From Pseudomonadota bacterium (GTDB lineage: Bacteria > Pseudomonadota > Gammaproteobacteria > Steroidobacterales > Steroidobacteraceae), in NCBI GenBank assembly GCA_021805275.1, contig JAJZFQ010000011.1, positions 1-52,383 on the forward strand: 52,383 bases of DNA. The letters are read 5' to 3'. The position numbers and the translations under genes are program-made. Below are positions 19,001-27,533 of the stretch, one piece after another. Numbering within the stretch: the first letter of the stretch is position 1; the number at the start of each line of letters is the position of its first letter. The notes under the pieces were generated by a model. It saw only the letters and a program-made list of their open reading frames with translations, made no database searches and was not told the origin of the DNA.

Positions 19001-21483
19001 GCCGCCTTCGAGCTGCCGGCGAGCGTGTGACAGGCGCGATAGACGTCCTCGGGCAGCGCGTGCGGCTCCGGGGCGTGCGCCTCGCCCTTGAGATAGGCCC
19101 GAATCGTCGCGACATGCGTCTCGGTCTCGCGCGCGTAGATCTCGCGCAGCGCCTCGTCCATGCCCGCCGCAGCCGGCGCAGACACAAGCTGCGCTGCGGG
19201 CATCGCCGCGGCCAGGGTCTCGGCGCTGTCCGGTTCGTGGCCCGCGGCCATGGCATGGGCCGTCGCGGTGATCCCCGCCACGTCGGTCGCCACGGGGCGG
19301 CCCGACTCGAGATGTTCGATCAGCTGAGGCAGCGCGGCGATGGCCTCGCGCAGCTCCTCGACGATCACCGGGCTGCGCGTCAGGGTGTTGTCGAGCAGAC
19401 GGCTGAGCAGGCTCTCGACCGACCAGGCAAGCTCACCGAGCTCGCGCGCCCCGACCATCCGTCCGCTGCCCTTGAGGGTGTGGAAGGAGCGGCGCACGAT
19501 CTCGAGCGCCTCGCGGTCGAGCGGATTCTGTTCCCAGAGCGGAAAGTGCTGGCGGATCCGCGCGAGTTCCTCGTGCGCCTCCTCGACGAACAGCCGGACC
19601 AGCTCCGGGCTGGCATTCGCCGCGAGCGCGGCGAGCTTGGCCGTGGAGGACAGGCCCGGCTCGGTGCCAAGCGGCGGGGCGGGCAGCATGAAGTCCGGCA
19701 CCGTAGCCGCGGCCTGGGTTTCCCCCGGGGGCATCATCACGACCGTCTTGGCGAACGCCGAGGGCTCGATCGCCGCGAGCAGCGCGGTCTGCGGCGTGCG
19801 CTCGAGGAACTGCAGGCAGGACTGGGCGTTGTCCAGCATGTACCACGGATCGCTGCGGCCCGCCTGCAGCGTCTCCATGTAGTACTCAATGCTGACGATG
19901 GCATCGGCCAGGCGGTCGAGCCAGCCCGGTGGAACCGCTGGGGCGCCCGGCCGCATGATGCGGCGCAGCTGCGTGGCGATGCTCTCGACGACCTCCACCG
20001 CGCGCGTCTTGCCCAGCATCAGCAGCGCCGCCTTCAGCCCGGTCACCAGCCCCTGCCAGCTGTCGAGCGCTGCCGGATCGGGCGAGCCGCCGATGCTCTG
20101 CGTGATTGCCTCCTTGACCAGAGCGAGGTTCTGGCTGCACTCGCGCAGCACCGCGGCCTGCACCTGCTGGAAGTCCCGATCCTCACCCTCGCGCCCGTCC
20201 GCGCCCGCAGCGCTGGTCGGCCGGATCATGCCGACGAGGTTGTCGTCGAGTCGGTCCTCCACCGCGATCAGCGCGGCAGCGATCTCCACCAACGCCGGCT
20301 CGCCCACCGACTCGGCGCCGGCGAGCATCCGCTCCAGCCGCTCGGTCTGGGTTTGTACCGTGGCGCGCTGCGCGCCGAGACCGAGCACCCCGAGGGTATC
20401 GCCGATCTTGCGCAGCAGGGCGACCTGCGGGCGCAACTCTTCGCTCTCGGTCGTGCCGCGCCGCCCGAACTGCTCGAGCACTTCCTTGACCTTGGCGAGA
20501 TCCTCGCGGATCGCCATCGCCACGGTCTGCATCAGTTTGACATTCGGCGCCGAGAGGCTTTCGCGCTCCTGCTCGATGGTCTCATCGACCGGCAGCAGCT
20601 CGGCGAGTCGGAACGAGGCGCGCACGGCCGCAACGCGCGCCCCGCTGCTGGCCGAGCGGCCCACGTAGTAGAGCAGGTTGTTCAGCAAATCGACCGGCGG
20701 GCTCTGGCAGTACCGCGGCTCGCCGAGCTCGTAGAGCCGGCGCATCTCGCGGTCGGCGAGTCCGAGCAGGCGCTTGATCGACACGCCACCCTCGAGTCCG
20801 CCTTCGCGCAGCGCCTCGATCACCGCGCCGACCACCCACCAGAGCTGGAAGACCGGTTGGCGCGTGGCGGATTTCTCGAGCGTCTCGGCGACCGAGGCGA
20901 GCGCCGCAAGGTTCCGCTCAGCCGCCTCGCCGCGGATCCAGCCGATCAGGCCCGCCTGGAACTGCGTACGCAGGCGCCGGCACCATTGTTCGACGGTGAC
21001 CTGTGCCTCACCCGGGGAAGACGCCTGGGGCTGGGCCTGCCTGTCCGACTTCAGATTCAGCAGCAGCAGCGTGCCCTCGGACAGCAGCGCGCTGCCGCGC
21101 ACCGCCCGCAGGTCGTTGAGCAGCGGCAACAGCACGAGCGCGATGTCGCGCCCGCCCGCCAGCACCCGCTCAAGATATCCCGGCAGCTGCACGAGCGCGC
21201 GCAACAGCGCATCCAGGCTCTCCGCCTGGCCCTTGCGCTCCGTGACGGTGGCCAGCAGGTAATCGGCAACGAGCTCCATCTCCTCGGCGAGCAGCGCTGC
21301 GCCGTAGATCTCCAGCACGCGCAGCACCCCCTGCGCCTGGTGCAGCTCGTGCTTGCAGCGCTCGAGCAGCGTCACGTTGTCGGGCTGCTCGAGGTAGCTC
21401 TCGATTGCGGCGCGCGCCTCCCCCAGCGTGTGGGCGAGCTCCTGCCCGACCAGATCGAGCGTCTGCGAGGCGACTTCCGACAT
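16027..21483 (-). CDS. chpA: Chemotaxis-type hybrid histidine kinase ChpA
   Basis: Central kinase of the Chp system that controls twitching motility and surface sensing. The 1818 residues show, in order: a helical N-terminal part with degenerate Hpt-like features; three recognisable Hpt domains with HTLKGSG (about 668), HTLAGSS (about 819) and HTLKGGA (about 995); a proline/alanine-rich linker (about 1080-1190); dimerisation helices; a HATPase domain (HGIEFPEERVARGK, about 1395; GRGVGMDVV); a CheW-like domain (about 1528-1655); and a receiver with VVDDSITVRR and LLDIEMPRMDGYE (about 1681-1798). It is shorter than P. aeruginosa ChpA (about 2470 residues, more Hpt/Spt/Tpt domains). ATG start, 24 bases after pilJ. 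Confidence 0.93.
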   Translation of the reverse strand: MSEVASQTLDLVGQELAHTLGEARAAIESYLEQPDNVTLLERCKHELHQAQGVLRVLEIYGAALLAEEMELVADYLLATVTERKGQAESLDALLRALVQLPGYLERVLAGGRDIALVLLPLLNDLRAVRGSALLSEGTLLLLNLKSDRQAQPQASSPGEAQVTVEQWCRRLRTQFQAGLIGWIRGEAAERNLAALASVAETLEKSATRQPVFQLWWVVGAVIEALREGGLEGGVSIKRLLGLADREMRRLYELGEPRYCQSPPVDLLNNLLYYVGRSASSGARVAAVRASFRLAELLPVDETIEQERESLSAPNVKLMQTVAMAIREDLAKVKEVLEQFGRRGTTESEELRPQVALLRKIGDTLGVLGLGAQRATVQTQTERLERMLAGAESVGEPALVEIAAALIAVEDRLDDNLVGMIRPTSAAGADGREGEDRDFQQVQAAVLRECSQNLALVKEAITQSIGGSPDPAALDSWQGLVTGLKAALLMLGKTRAVEVVESIATQLRRIMRPGAPAVPPGWLDRLADAIVSIEYYMETLQAGRSDPWYMLDNAQSCLQFLERTPQTALLAAIEPSAFAKTVVMMPPGETQAAATVPDFMLPAPPLGTEPGLSSTAKLAALAANASPELVRLFVEEAHEELARIRQHFPLWEQNPLDREALEIVRRSFHTLKGSGRMVGARELGELAWSVESLLSRLLDNTLTRSPVIVEELREAIAALPQLIEHLESGRPVATDVAGITATAHAMAAGHEPDSAETLAAAMPAAQLVSAPAAAGMDEALREIYARETETHVATIRAYLKGEAHAPEPHALPEDVYRACHTLAGSSKAAQARHGVRLAEPLDHWIRRAFTSGAGLGTSDLTLLADCMSAMESVAEHLEEPTGYFASHLLLIERLAEAERALDARIGASALALEEGFASNADVVAAPMGEAVSEAPAGAPVQPPEPAAPLVDYDPEVAAVFTEEALELIEGSERALAEWRASAGSTERAFALKRALHTLKGGARMAGILAMGDLSHELETLVGQAEGGALAASGAVFEVIQASLDQLAAMREAVVNGQGVSPAQAMIARIRALTQPGAGVAASVPVAPPAAVPVQPPVEFEPPAPIEPPVLEPVSAEPLPELSVELSEAPDAAVVLAVLAESPAPAAVDPEAVPVLQPLAGIEAAAPLPRAPTPPPLAVAGEPLSNALPVPPGREPVAPAERQEMARVDAELLDKLLNVAGEASIARSRLDQQISSIDFNLGELSRTVTRLKEQLRSLEIETEAQILHRHDPESAHRSDFDPLELDRYSSIQQFSRALAETANDVASLQQLLENLTKDAHTLLQQQARTMTELQNGLMRTRMVPFQQHVQRLSRIVRQAASDTGKRAELLVEGAAGELDRQVLERMLPPFEHMLRNAVVHGIEFPEERVARGKPPVGRIELQLRREGAQVVVRLTDDGAGMNLEAIRAKGRALGLISPEPVSDEEAMQLVLEPGFSTAGSVTQQAGRGVGMDVVATEVKRLGGALHMQTRPGEGTEFTIRLPFTLAISHALIARAGDELYALPLPTVEGVLRLPLEQVTQYLGTDSAPFEYDAQRYRFQHLAVFIGLPPSPLPTQDATVPVVLVRAGEHSTALVVDELLGNREIVVKSVGPQIAGIRGISGATILGDGRIVIILDIGALVRAEWRGRGLAPAERDQTDRRVFALVVDDSITVRRVTQRLLERNGMRVLTARDGMDAVAMLQDHVPDIILLDIEMPRMDGYEVAAHVRNDPRLRGVPIIMITSRVGEKHRARAIEFGVDDYLGKPYQETELLEAIAPLVERTRGARGGVDLEAGPAAAQGE

Positions 21484-21507
21484 CCAGTGGCTCCGGGGGA
21501 CGAGGAC

Positions 21508-22857
21508 TCAGTTGCCGCCGGCGGCGGTGACGGGAGCAGCCCGGCCTGCGGTGGCGACGCTCTCGGGACGCTTGTAGGTGCCGGTGGCGCCCGGCTGCGG
21601 GCCGCCCGGCAGGCGGAAGCCGGCGGCGGCGCGGCGCAGGCCTGCGGACAACTCGGCCAGCTGGGCGATCGCCGCCGAGGTCGCGTTGGTGGACTCGGCG
21701 GTCTGCACGCTGATCTCGCGCAGCACCTGCATGTTGCGCGCAATGTTCTGCGCGCCGCTCGCCTGGGCGCGCGCGCTGGCGGAGATGTTCTGCACGAGGC
21801 TCGCGATCTGGTTCGAGACCTGCTCGATCTCATCGAGTGCGGCACCGGCGTTCTCGGCGAGCAGGGCGCCGCCGACGACGTCGGTGGTGCTGCGCTCCAT
21901 CGACACGACCGCCTCGTTGGTGTCGGTCTGGATGGTGCGCACCAGCACCTCGATCTGCTTGGTGGCGTTGGCCGCGCGCTCGGCAAGCCGCTGCACCTCG
22001 TCGGCGACCACGGCAAAGCCGCGGCCGGCCTCGCCCGCCATCGAGGCCTGGATCGAGGCGTTGAGCGCCAGAATGTTGGTCTGCTCGGCGATGTCGTTGA
22101 TCAGCTCGATGATGTTGCCGATCTCCTGGGAGCTCTCCCCCAGCCGCTTGATCCGCTTGGACGTCTCCTGGATCGTCTCGCGAATCGCGTTCATTCCGTC
22201 GATGGTGCGACGCACCGCATCGCCACCCTTGTGGGCAATCTCCACGCTGTGGCGCGCAACGTCCGCGGCGCGCTCGGCATTGCCCGAGACTTCCGCCACG
22301 GAGTTGGCCATGCCGGAGGCCGACTCGGTGGCCGAGGCGATCTGCTTCGACTGCGCGCTGCTCGCCTTGGCGAGGTGCTGCGAAAGCGCCTGGGTCTGCC
22401 GCGCGGCGCTGTCGAGCTGGATGGAGGAGTGATTGATCGTGGCGACCAGTCCGCGCAGCGCGTCGACGGCGTAGTTGATCGAATCGGCGATCGCACCGGT
22501 GATTTCCTCGGTAACGGTCGCCTGCACGGTCAGATCACCGTCGGCGAGACTCGACAGCTCGTCGAGCAGGCGCAGGATGGCCTGCTGGTTGCGGTCGTTC
22601 TCCTTGCGCTGGGTCTCGGCGGCGAAGCGCTGGTCCTGGACGGTCTTCTGGATGCGCCCGGCGAGCATGACGGCCGCGACCAGCAGCGCCACTGCAGCCA
22701 GGGCGAGACCGAGAGGCCCGAAGCGCGCGAAACCCGAGGCGTCGCTGCCGGCCGTGAGATAGGCCCCGAGGGCGCCGAGCAGCGTCAGGGCGCCGCTGGC
22801 AGCGAGCAGACCGACCAAGGTGCGCGATTGCGCGGCGATGGCGGGTTGCTCGCTCAT
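21508..22857 (-). CDS. pilJ: PilJ-like methyl-accepting chemotaxis protein lacking the periplasmic sensor
   Basis: Transducer of the pilus chemosensory pathway by position between pilI and chpA. The 449 residues have two close membrane helices (about 14-35 and 48-67) with only about a dozen residues between them, then HAMP-like helices and a full cytoplasmic signalling hairpin (tip around [33 protein letters not shown]). P. aeruginosa PilJ (about 680 residues) has two periplasmic PilJ domains; they are absent here. The start is the ATG that overlaps the pilI stop (ATGA); a longer frame is not needed. It could still signal through cytoplasmic or membrane inputs. Confidence 0.9.
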   Translation of the reverse strand: MSEQPAIAAQSRTLVGLLAASGALTLLGALGAYLTAGSDASGFARFGPLGLALAAVALLVAAVMLAGRIQKTVQDQRFAAETQRKENDRNQQAILRLLDELSSLADGDLTVQATVTEEITGAIADSINYAVDALRGLVATINHSSIQLDSAARQTQALSQHLAKASSAQSKQIASATESASGMANSVAEVSGNAERAADVARHSVEIAHKGGDAVRRTIDGMNAIRETIQETSKRIKRLGESSQEIGNIIELINDIAEQTNILALNASIQASMAGEAGRGFAVVADEVQRLAERAANATKQIEVLVRTIQTDTNEAVVSMERSTTDVVGGALLAENAGAALDEIEQVSNQIASLVQNISASARAQASGAQNIARNMQVLREISVQTAESTNATSAAIAQLAELSAGLRRAAAGFRLPGGPQPGATGTYKRPESVATAGRAAPVTAAGGN

Positions 22858-23417
22858 GCGGCCGCTTCCGCAAACGCCGGGCTTTCCAGCAGCGCGCGCA
22901 GGCTGAGCACCGGCCACTGCTCGCCGGTGCGCCGGAACGATCCGGCCAGGTACTGCCCGCAGCGCGCCATGGTCGGGGGCGCATCGGCCGAGAACTCCCC
23001 TTCGGCGAAGCGCCGAAAGCCGAGCACCTCATCGACCATCAGGCCGGCGGGAATGTCGCGATGGTTCACCGCCACCACCCGGGTCGTGCGCCCGATCGGC
23101 GTGGCGCCGCTGCCGAGGAACTGACGCAGGTCGATGATCGGTAGCAGCTGGCCGCGCACATTCGCGAGCCCCTTGATCCAGCTCTTCGCCCCCGGAACAC
23201 GGGTCATTCCGGCCGGCACCCCCAGCACCTCGCGGGTCTCCTCGCGCGCCACCAGATACAGATCCCCGGCCATGCGCAGCGCGACGCCGACCCACTCGCG
23301 CTCCGCGGTCCCATCCGGACCGGGCTGCGCCGAGACGGTGCGCGCCCGCCGCTCGAGCTCGCAGAGCAGCTCGAAGGGCCGGTCACGCAGGGACTCGAGC
23401 GCCGGCGCGTCACTCAT
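22854..23417 (-). CDS. pilI: CheW-like adaptor PilI
   Basis: Links the transducer PilJ to kinase ChpA. The 187 residues carry a CheW domain with [25 protein letters not shown] and the conserved [18 protein letters not shown] block. ATG start at 23417, 61 bases after pilH; its stop overlaps the pilJ start by four bases. Name by domain and by the pilG-pilH-pilI-pilJ order. Confidence 0.92.
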   Translation of the reverse strand: MSDAPALESLRDRPFELLCELERRARTVSAQPGPDGTAEREWVGVALRMAGDLYLVAREETREVLGVPAGMTRVPGAKSWIKGLANVRGQLLPIIDLRQFLGSGATPIGRTTRVVAVNHRDIPAGLMVDEVLGFRRFAEGEFSADAPPTMARCGQYLAGSFRRTGEQWPVLSLRALLESPAFAEAAA

Positions 23418-23478
23418 GGTGGAACGCCCCGCGGACGCAGGAAAGACGATGAATTGGACGGTACAGCATGGGCGCCAT

Positions 23479-23844
23479 TCAGCTCGCGAGCGCCAGGCGC
23501 GCCTTGGCGATGAGCTGGTCGGGCGAGACCGGCTTGACCATGTAGTCGATCGCGCCCTGGCGCAGTCCCCAGATGCGATCGGTCTCCTGTCCCTTGGACG
23601 TGACCATGATGATGGGGATCTGTCGGGTGCGCGGATCGTTGACCAGCGCGCGGGTCGCCTGATAGCCGTTCATGCCCGGCATGACGATGTCCATGAAAAT
23701 GAGGTCGGGATTCATCTCGCGGGCGAGCCGCACGCCCTCGGCACCGTCGGCCGCCGCTGCAGTGCGAAACCCATGCTTCTCGAGCGCCGCCTGCATCACG
23801 TGCACTTCCGTCGGCGAATCGTCGACGATGAGAATCAGCGCCAT
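23479..23844 (-). CDS. pilH: Response regulator PilH
   Basis: Single-receiver response regulator of the Chp system. The 121 residues match the P. aeruginosa PilH length. ILIVDDSP gives the acidic pocket, LIFMDIVMPGMNGYQ the phospho-acceptor Asp, then MVTSKGQ and the conserved Lys in YMVKPVSP. Start taken at the second ATG (MALILIVDDS) because GGGAG lies nine bases upstream; the first ATG (23853) overlaps the pilG stop and is almost on top of that Shine-Dalgarno. Confidence 0.93.
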   Translation of the reverse strand: MALILIVDDSPTEVHVMQAALEKHGFRTAAAADGAEGVRLAREMNPDLIFMDIVMPGMNGYQATRALVNDPRTRQIPIIMVTSKGQETDRIWGLRQGAIDYMVKPVSPDQLIAKARLALAS

Positions 23845-23849
23845 GGCCG

Positions 23850-24248
23850 TCATCTCCCGATATGCGTCTCGATCGCGCTCAGCAGCTCGTCCTTGGTGAA
23901 CGGCTTGGTCAGATAGTGCTCCGAACCGACGATCCGGCCGCGGGCGCGGTCGAACAGGCCGTCCTTCGAGGACAGCATGATCACCGGAATCGAGCGGAAT
24001 ACCTTGTTGTGCTTGATCAGAGAGCAGGTCTGATAGCCATCGAGCCGCGGCATCATGATGTCGACGAAGACGATGTCCGGCTGGTGGTCGGCGATCTTGG
24101 ACAGCGCATCGAAGCCGTCGATGGCCGTGTACACCTCACACCCCTCCTTGGCGAGGAGCGTCTCGGCCGTACGGCGGATCGTCTTGCTGTCGTCAATCAC
24201 CAGGACCTTCAGGCCCTGCAGCTTCGCGTTGCTGGCAGTCACGGCCAC
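23850..24248 (-). CDS. pilG: Response regulator PilG
   Basis: Single-receiver response regulator thought to act on pilus extension through cAMP signalling in P. aeruginosa. The 132 residues have VLVIDDSKTIRR, IVFVDIMMPRLDGYQ, MLSSKDG and TKPFTKDEL. The open frame extends upstream to an ATG, but the clear AAGGAG sequence at about 24253-24258 points to GTG at 24248 (or the GTG six bases later). It is the first gene of the minus-strand pil-chp operon and diverges from gshB across about 240 bases. Confidence 0.93.
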   Translation of the reverse strand: MAVTASNAKLQGLKVLVIDDSKTIRRTAETLLAKEGCEVYTAIDGFDALSKIADHQPDIVFVDIMMPRLDGYQTCSLIKHNKVFRSIPVIMLSSKDGLFDRARGRIVGSEHYLTKPFTKDELLSAIETHIGR

Positions 24249-24489
24249 GCAACTCCTTATACTGTCGAGGCGAGTCTCGGGCAGCCGCCACGATAGCGGT
24301 TCCCGGCTCGAGTCCCGAGCGTACACGCAATGCCCGAAGCGGCGCCATTGGCTATGCGGGCCCCGAGAACTCACGCAGATTTTCTTTTAACATATTGGAT
24401 CGACCCTCGCCATGCCGTCTGGGCGCGCCACGGCCTCCCCCGCGCCACTGCGGCCGGACAGCGGGCGGCGGTCCTGGCATCATCCCGCC

Positions 24490-25452
24490 ATGTCCGTCCG
24501 ACTCGGCGTGATCATGGACCCGATCAGCGCCATCCATTACGCGAAGGATTCGACGCTGGCCATGCTCCTCGCGGCGCAGGCGCGCGGCTGGGCACTCACC
24601 TACTTCGAGCAGCGCGACGTGTGGCTGCGCGACGGCGTCGCCTGGGGCCGGGCGCGGCCGCTCACGGTGAAGTCCGATCCGGCCGGGTGGTTCACGCTCG
24701 GGGCGCCGGTTGTACTGCGCCTCGGGGAGCTCGACGCCATCCTGATGCGCAAGGACCCGCCGTTCGACACCGAATACATCTATACGACCTATATTCTGGA
24801 GCGGGCCGAGACGCAGGGCGCGCAGGTGATCAACCGCCCACGCGGCCTGCGGGACATGAACGAGAAGGTGTACACCGCATGGTTCCCGCAGTGCTGCGCC
24901 CCGACCCTGATCACGCGCGACATGACCGACATGGCGGCGTTTCTCGCCGAGCACGGTAAGATCGTGTGCAAGCCGCTGCACGGCATGGGCGGGCGGTCGA
25001 TCTTCGTGCTCGAGCGCCACGACAAGAACACCGGCGTCGTGCTCGAAACCCTCACCGACTACGGGCAGCGCTTCGCCATCGCGCAGCGGTACCTGCCGGA
25101 GATCGCCACGGGCGGGGACACCCGGGTCCTGCTGGTCGACGGGGAGCCACTGCCGTTCGGCCTGGCGCGCATTCCCCTGCCGCACGACAACCGGGGCAAT
25201 CTTGCCGCCGGGGCGCGCGCCGAAGTGCGGGCGCTGACGGATCGGGAGCGCTGGCTCGCCGCCGAAATCGGTCCGACGCTCGCTGCGGCGGGCATGCTGT
25301 TCGTCGGGCTCGACGTCATCGGCGGGTTCGTCACCGAAATCAACGTCACCAGTCCGACCGGAATCCGCGAGATCGAGAAGCAGCACCCCATCGATATCGG
25401 CGGGCGGCTGATGGACGCGATCGAGCGGCGGCTGGCACGCGCGGCTCGGTGA
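24490..25452 (+). CDS. gshB: Glutathione synthetase
   Basis: ATP-grasp ligase joining gamma-glutamylcysteine and glycine. The 320-residue protein has the prokaryotic GshB beginning (LGVIMDPISAIHYAKDSTLAML), RKDPPFDTEYIY, the ATP-grasp core KPLHGMGGRSIF and the C-terminal INVTSPTGIREIE. ATG start at 24490 is the usual beginning; codons upstream in frame look non-coding. First of a plus-strand run gshB-tonB-yqgE-ruvX-pyrB, the same order as in P. aeruginosa. Confidence 0.97.
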   Translation: MSVRLGVIMDPISAIHYAKDSTLAMLLAAQARGWALTYFEQRDVWLRDGVAWGRARPLTVKSDPAGWFTLGAPVVLRLGELDAILMRKDPPFDTEYIYTTYILERAETQGAQVINRPRGLRDMNEKVYTAWFPQCCAPTLITRDMTDMAAFLAEHGKIVCKPLHGMGGRSIFVLERHDKNTGVVLETLTDYGQRFAIAQRYLPEIATGGDTRVLLVDGEPLPFGLARIPLPHDNRGNLAAGARAEVRALTDRERWLAAEIGPTLAAAGMLFVGLDVIGGFVTEINVTSPTGIREIEKQHPIDIGGRLMDAIERRLARAAR

Positions 25453-25462
25453 GGGCGCGGCG

Positions 25463-26332
25463 ATGGCCGTTCAGTCCGCATCGGTTCGGGCCCTGCGCGC
25501 ACCCCGCGATCGCCTGCTGGCGATGCTGTTCCTGGCGGCGCTGCTGCATGGTCTGCTGATCCTTGGGGTGAACTTCAACACCCCGCTCGCCGGTGGGGGA
25601 AGCGCGCCGGGATTGCGAGTACTGCTCGTGTCCGATCAATTGCCGAGCGCGCAGCACAATCCCACTGCGGCCTACCTGGCGCAGCGCACCCAGCTCGGCT
25701 CGGGCAACTCGGGCCGCGACCTGCAGCCGCACACCCCGGCGCTGCGTCCCGGGGTGCGCTCCGAGGCGTTGCAGGGCCATGCCAGCGCCGCCCCGGGCCA
25801 GCCTGCCCAGGGCGGCGCGGAACGAATCCTCACGACCACCGGATGGAGCACGCAGGTCACCTACCGCCTGCGCAGCGCGCCCGGCTCGCTCGACGGGGTG
25901 CTTGCCCAGGGCGCGGACGGCGCACTGGGCTCGAACGCAAGCGGCCCGGTGTTGCTGCGCGGTCCGAAGCGGCAGCTGTGGGTGAGCCCGGACACCCGCT
26001 CGGCTCTCGTTGCGCCGTACCTGGTGGCGTGGCGGCACAAGGTGGAGCGGATCGGCACGCTGAATTTTCCTGTGGCCGCTCTCGAGGCCCGTCCGAACGC
26101 CGCTCCGGTTATCGAGGTCGCCATCGGCGCCAACGGGCGGTTGCTGCGCGCGGTGGTGCGCCGCTCCAGCGGCGACCCGGCGCTCGACCAGGCCGCTCTT
26201 GCCATCCTGCGCCTCGCCAGCCCTTTCGATCCGTTTCCGCCGGACCTGGCGCGGCACTATCGGGTCCTGCGCTTTACCTACGAGTGGCAGTTCAAGGGCG
26301 GGCGCCTCAGCGGATCGGTTCGCGCGCCTTGA
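25463..26332 (+). CDS. TonB-family energy transducer
   Basis: The 289 residues have one N-terminal membrane anchor (about 18-38), a long low-complexity periplasmic spacer (rich in Ala, Gly, Pro and Gln, but without the classical Glu-Pro/Lys-Pro repeats), and a C-terminal TonB domain (about 190-285) with APVIEVAIGANGRLLRAVVRRSSGDPALDQAAL. In P. aeruginosa the gene at this position is tonB3, reported to affect twitching motility. No exbB/exbD or TonB-dependent receptor is in the window. ATG start 10 bases after gshB. Confidence 0.85.
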   Translation: MAVQSASVRALRAPRDRLLAMLFLAALLHGLLILGVNFNTPLAGGGSAPGLRVLLVSDQLPSAQHNPTAAYLAQRTQLGSGNSGRDLQPHTPALRPGVRSEALQGHASAAPGQPAQGGAERILTTTGWSTQVTYRLRSAPGSLDGVLAQGADGALGSNASGPVLLRGPKRQLWVSPDTRSALVAPYLVAWRHKVERIGTLNFPVAALEARPNAAPVIEVAIGANGRLLRAVVRRSSGDPALDQAALAILRLASPFDPFPPDLARHYRVLRFTYEWQFKGGRLSGSVRAP

Positions 26333-26363
26333 GCCGCGCCGGCTCCATCCCCATACTGGGCGC

Positions 26364-27017
26364 ATGAGCGCGCAGAGCGGCAAGCCGGTTGGCAACGCGG
26401 AGCCTGAGTTCGAGCTGGGCACGGGCGTGGAGCGTGGTGGCACCACAGACGTTCCAGAAGGCTTCGCGAGCCTGACCAACCATCTGCTGATCGCGATGCC
26501 CTCCCTCACCGACCCGAATTTCTCCCAGACCGTCGCGCTCATCTGCGAGCACACGGGCCGCGGAGCGCTCGGCATCGTGCTCAACAAACCACTGCCGATG
26601 CGTCTCGCCGACGTGTTCTCGCAGATGCAGATCACCCCGTCGGACGACGGCATCGCCGCACAGCCCGTCCTGCGCGGCGGCCCGGTGCACACGGACCGCG
26701 GCTTCGTCCTCCATCGGCCGGGCGGTCACTGGGACCATACGCACAAAGTCTCCGAGACCATCCAGGTCACCACCTCACGCGACGTGCTCGCGGCGATGGC
26801 GCGTGGCGACGGCCCCGACGATGCATTCATCGCGCTCGGCTACGCCGGTTGGGATGGCGGGCAGCTCGAGCGGGAGATCAGCGACAATGCCTGGATATCG
26901 GTACCGGTCGACGCCCGGGTGGTCTTCGAGCTGCCCTTCGAGCAGCGCTGGAGCGGCGCCTGGGGACTGCTCGGGGTCAATGTCGGCCAGCTCAGCCTGA
27001 CCGCCGGACATGCCTGA
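26364..27017 (+). CDS. yqgE: YqgE/AlgH family protein
   Basis: Conserved protein of unknown biochemical role (AlgH in Pseudomonas). The 217 residues contain the family core SLTNHLLIAMPSLTDPNFSQTV, GIVLNKPL, VLRGGPVHTDRGFVLH and FIALGYAGWDGGQLE. An N-terminal extension of about 28 residues exceeds the usual 185-190; a later start cannot be excluded. Its 3' end overlaps ruvX by eight bases. Confidence 0.93.
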   Translation: MSAQSGKPVGNAEPEFELGTGVERGGTTDVPEGFASLTNHLLIAMPSLTDPNFSQTVALICEHTGRGALGIVLNKPLPMRLADVFSQMQITPSDDGIAAQPVLRGGPVHTDRGFVLHRPGGHWDHTHKVSETIQVTTSRDVLAAMARGDGPDDAFIALGYAGWDGGQLEREISDNAWISVPVDARVVFELPFEQRWSGAWGLLGVNVGQLSLTAGHA

Positions 27018-27459
27018 CCCGATCCTGCGCATCCTCGCCTTCGATTTCGGACTCAGACGCATCGGCATTGCCACGGGGGACACCCTGACCGGCACGGCTG
27101 CGCCCCGACCGGCCGCCGCGACCCGTGCGGGCGAGCCCGACTGGGAGGCGATCGGGCGCGAGATGCGCGCTTTCAATCCAGGGCGGGCGGTGGTCGGAGC
27201 CCCGTATAATGCCGATGGCACCGCTGGGGCTCTGCTGCCGCAGGCGCGGTGCTTCGCAAGGGAAATCAAGCGGCGCTTCGCGCTGCCCGTGAGCCTGGTC
27301 GATGAACGCTTCTCGTCGCTCGAGGCGAACGAGGCGCTCAAGGCCGGCCGCGCACGCGGCGCGCGGGGCCGCCTGCGGCGTACGGACATCGACAGCGCGG
27401 CGGCCGCGATCATCCTGGAGCGCTGGCTGTCTGGAGAGCCTGGAGAAGAACTGCCATGA
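27010..27459 (+). CDS. ruvX: Putative pre-16S rRNA nuclease YqgF/RuvX
   Basis: RNase H-fold protein of the YqgF family, linked to 5' maturation of 16S rRNA. The 149-residue protein has the first catalytic Asp in LAFDFGLRRIGIA (Asp12), VVGAPYNADGT, the Glu-bearing VDERFSSLEA and the terminal Asp in RTDIDSAAAAIIL. ATG start inside the end of yqgE; its own stop overlaps the start of a 25-codon ORF (ATGA). Confidence 0.94.
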   Translation: MPDPILRILAFDFGLRRIGIATGDTLTGTAAPRPAAATRAGEPDWEAIGREMRAFNPGRAVVGAPYNADGTAGALLPQARCFAREIKRRFALPVSLVDERFSSLEANEALKAGRARGARGRLRRTDIDSAAAAIILERWLSGEPGEELP

Positions 27460-27533
27460 ATTGCATCATCCGGTCGGCCTGCGCCCGCGGCCTGACCGGC
27501 CCGCAGCGCGGCGCGGCGCGGAGGCGGCGGTGA
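27456..27533 (+). CDS. Small coupled ORF between ruvX and pyrB (25 codons)
   Basis: An ATG overlaps the ruvX stop (ATGA at 27456-27459) with GGAG about ten bases upstream, and the frame ends in a TGA that overlaps the pyrB GTG start (GTGA at 27530-27533). The peptide begins MNCIIRSACARG and ends in four arginines coded AGG CGG CGG after CGG. No family is recognised. It may be only a coupling device that carries ribosomes from ruvX to pyrB, or a leader peptide; the double overlap argues against pure chance. Confidence 0.45.
   Translation: MNCIIRSACARGLTGPQRGAARRRR

Noticed and set aside
18205..23124. 1639-codon open frame on the plus strand antisense to chpA, pilJ and pilI
   Set aside because: It is the complement of well-conserved kinase and transducer genes; its composition (Arg, Leu, His, Gly-rich) is typical of a GC-rich shadow frame.
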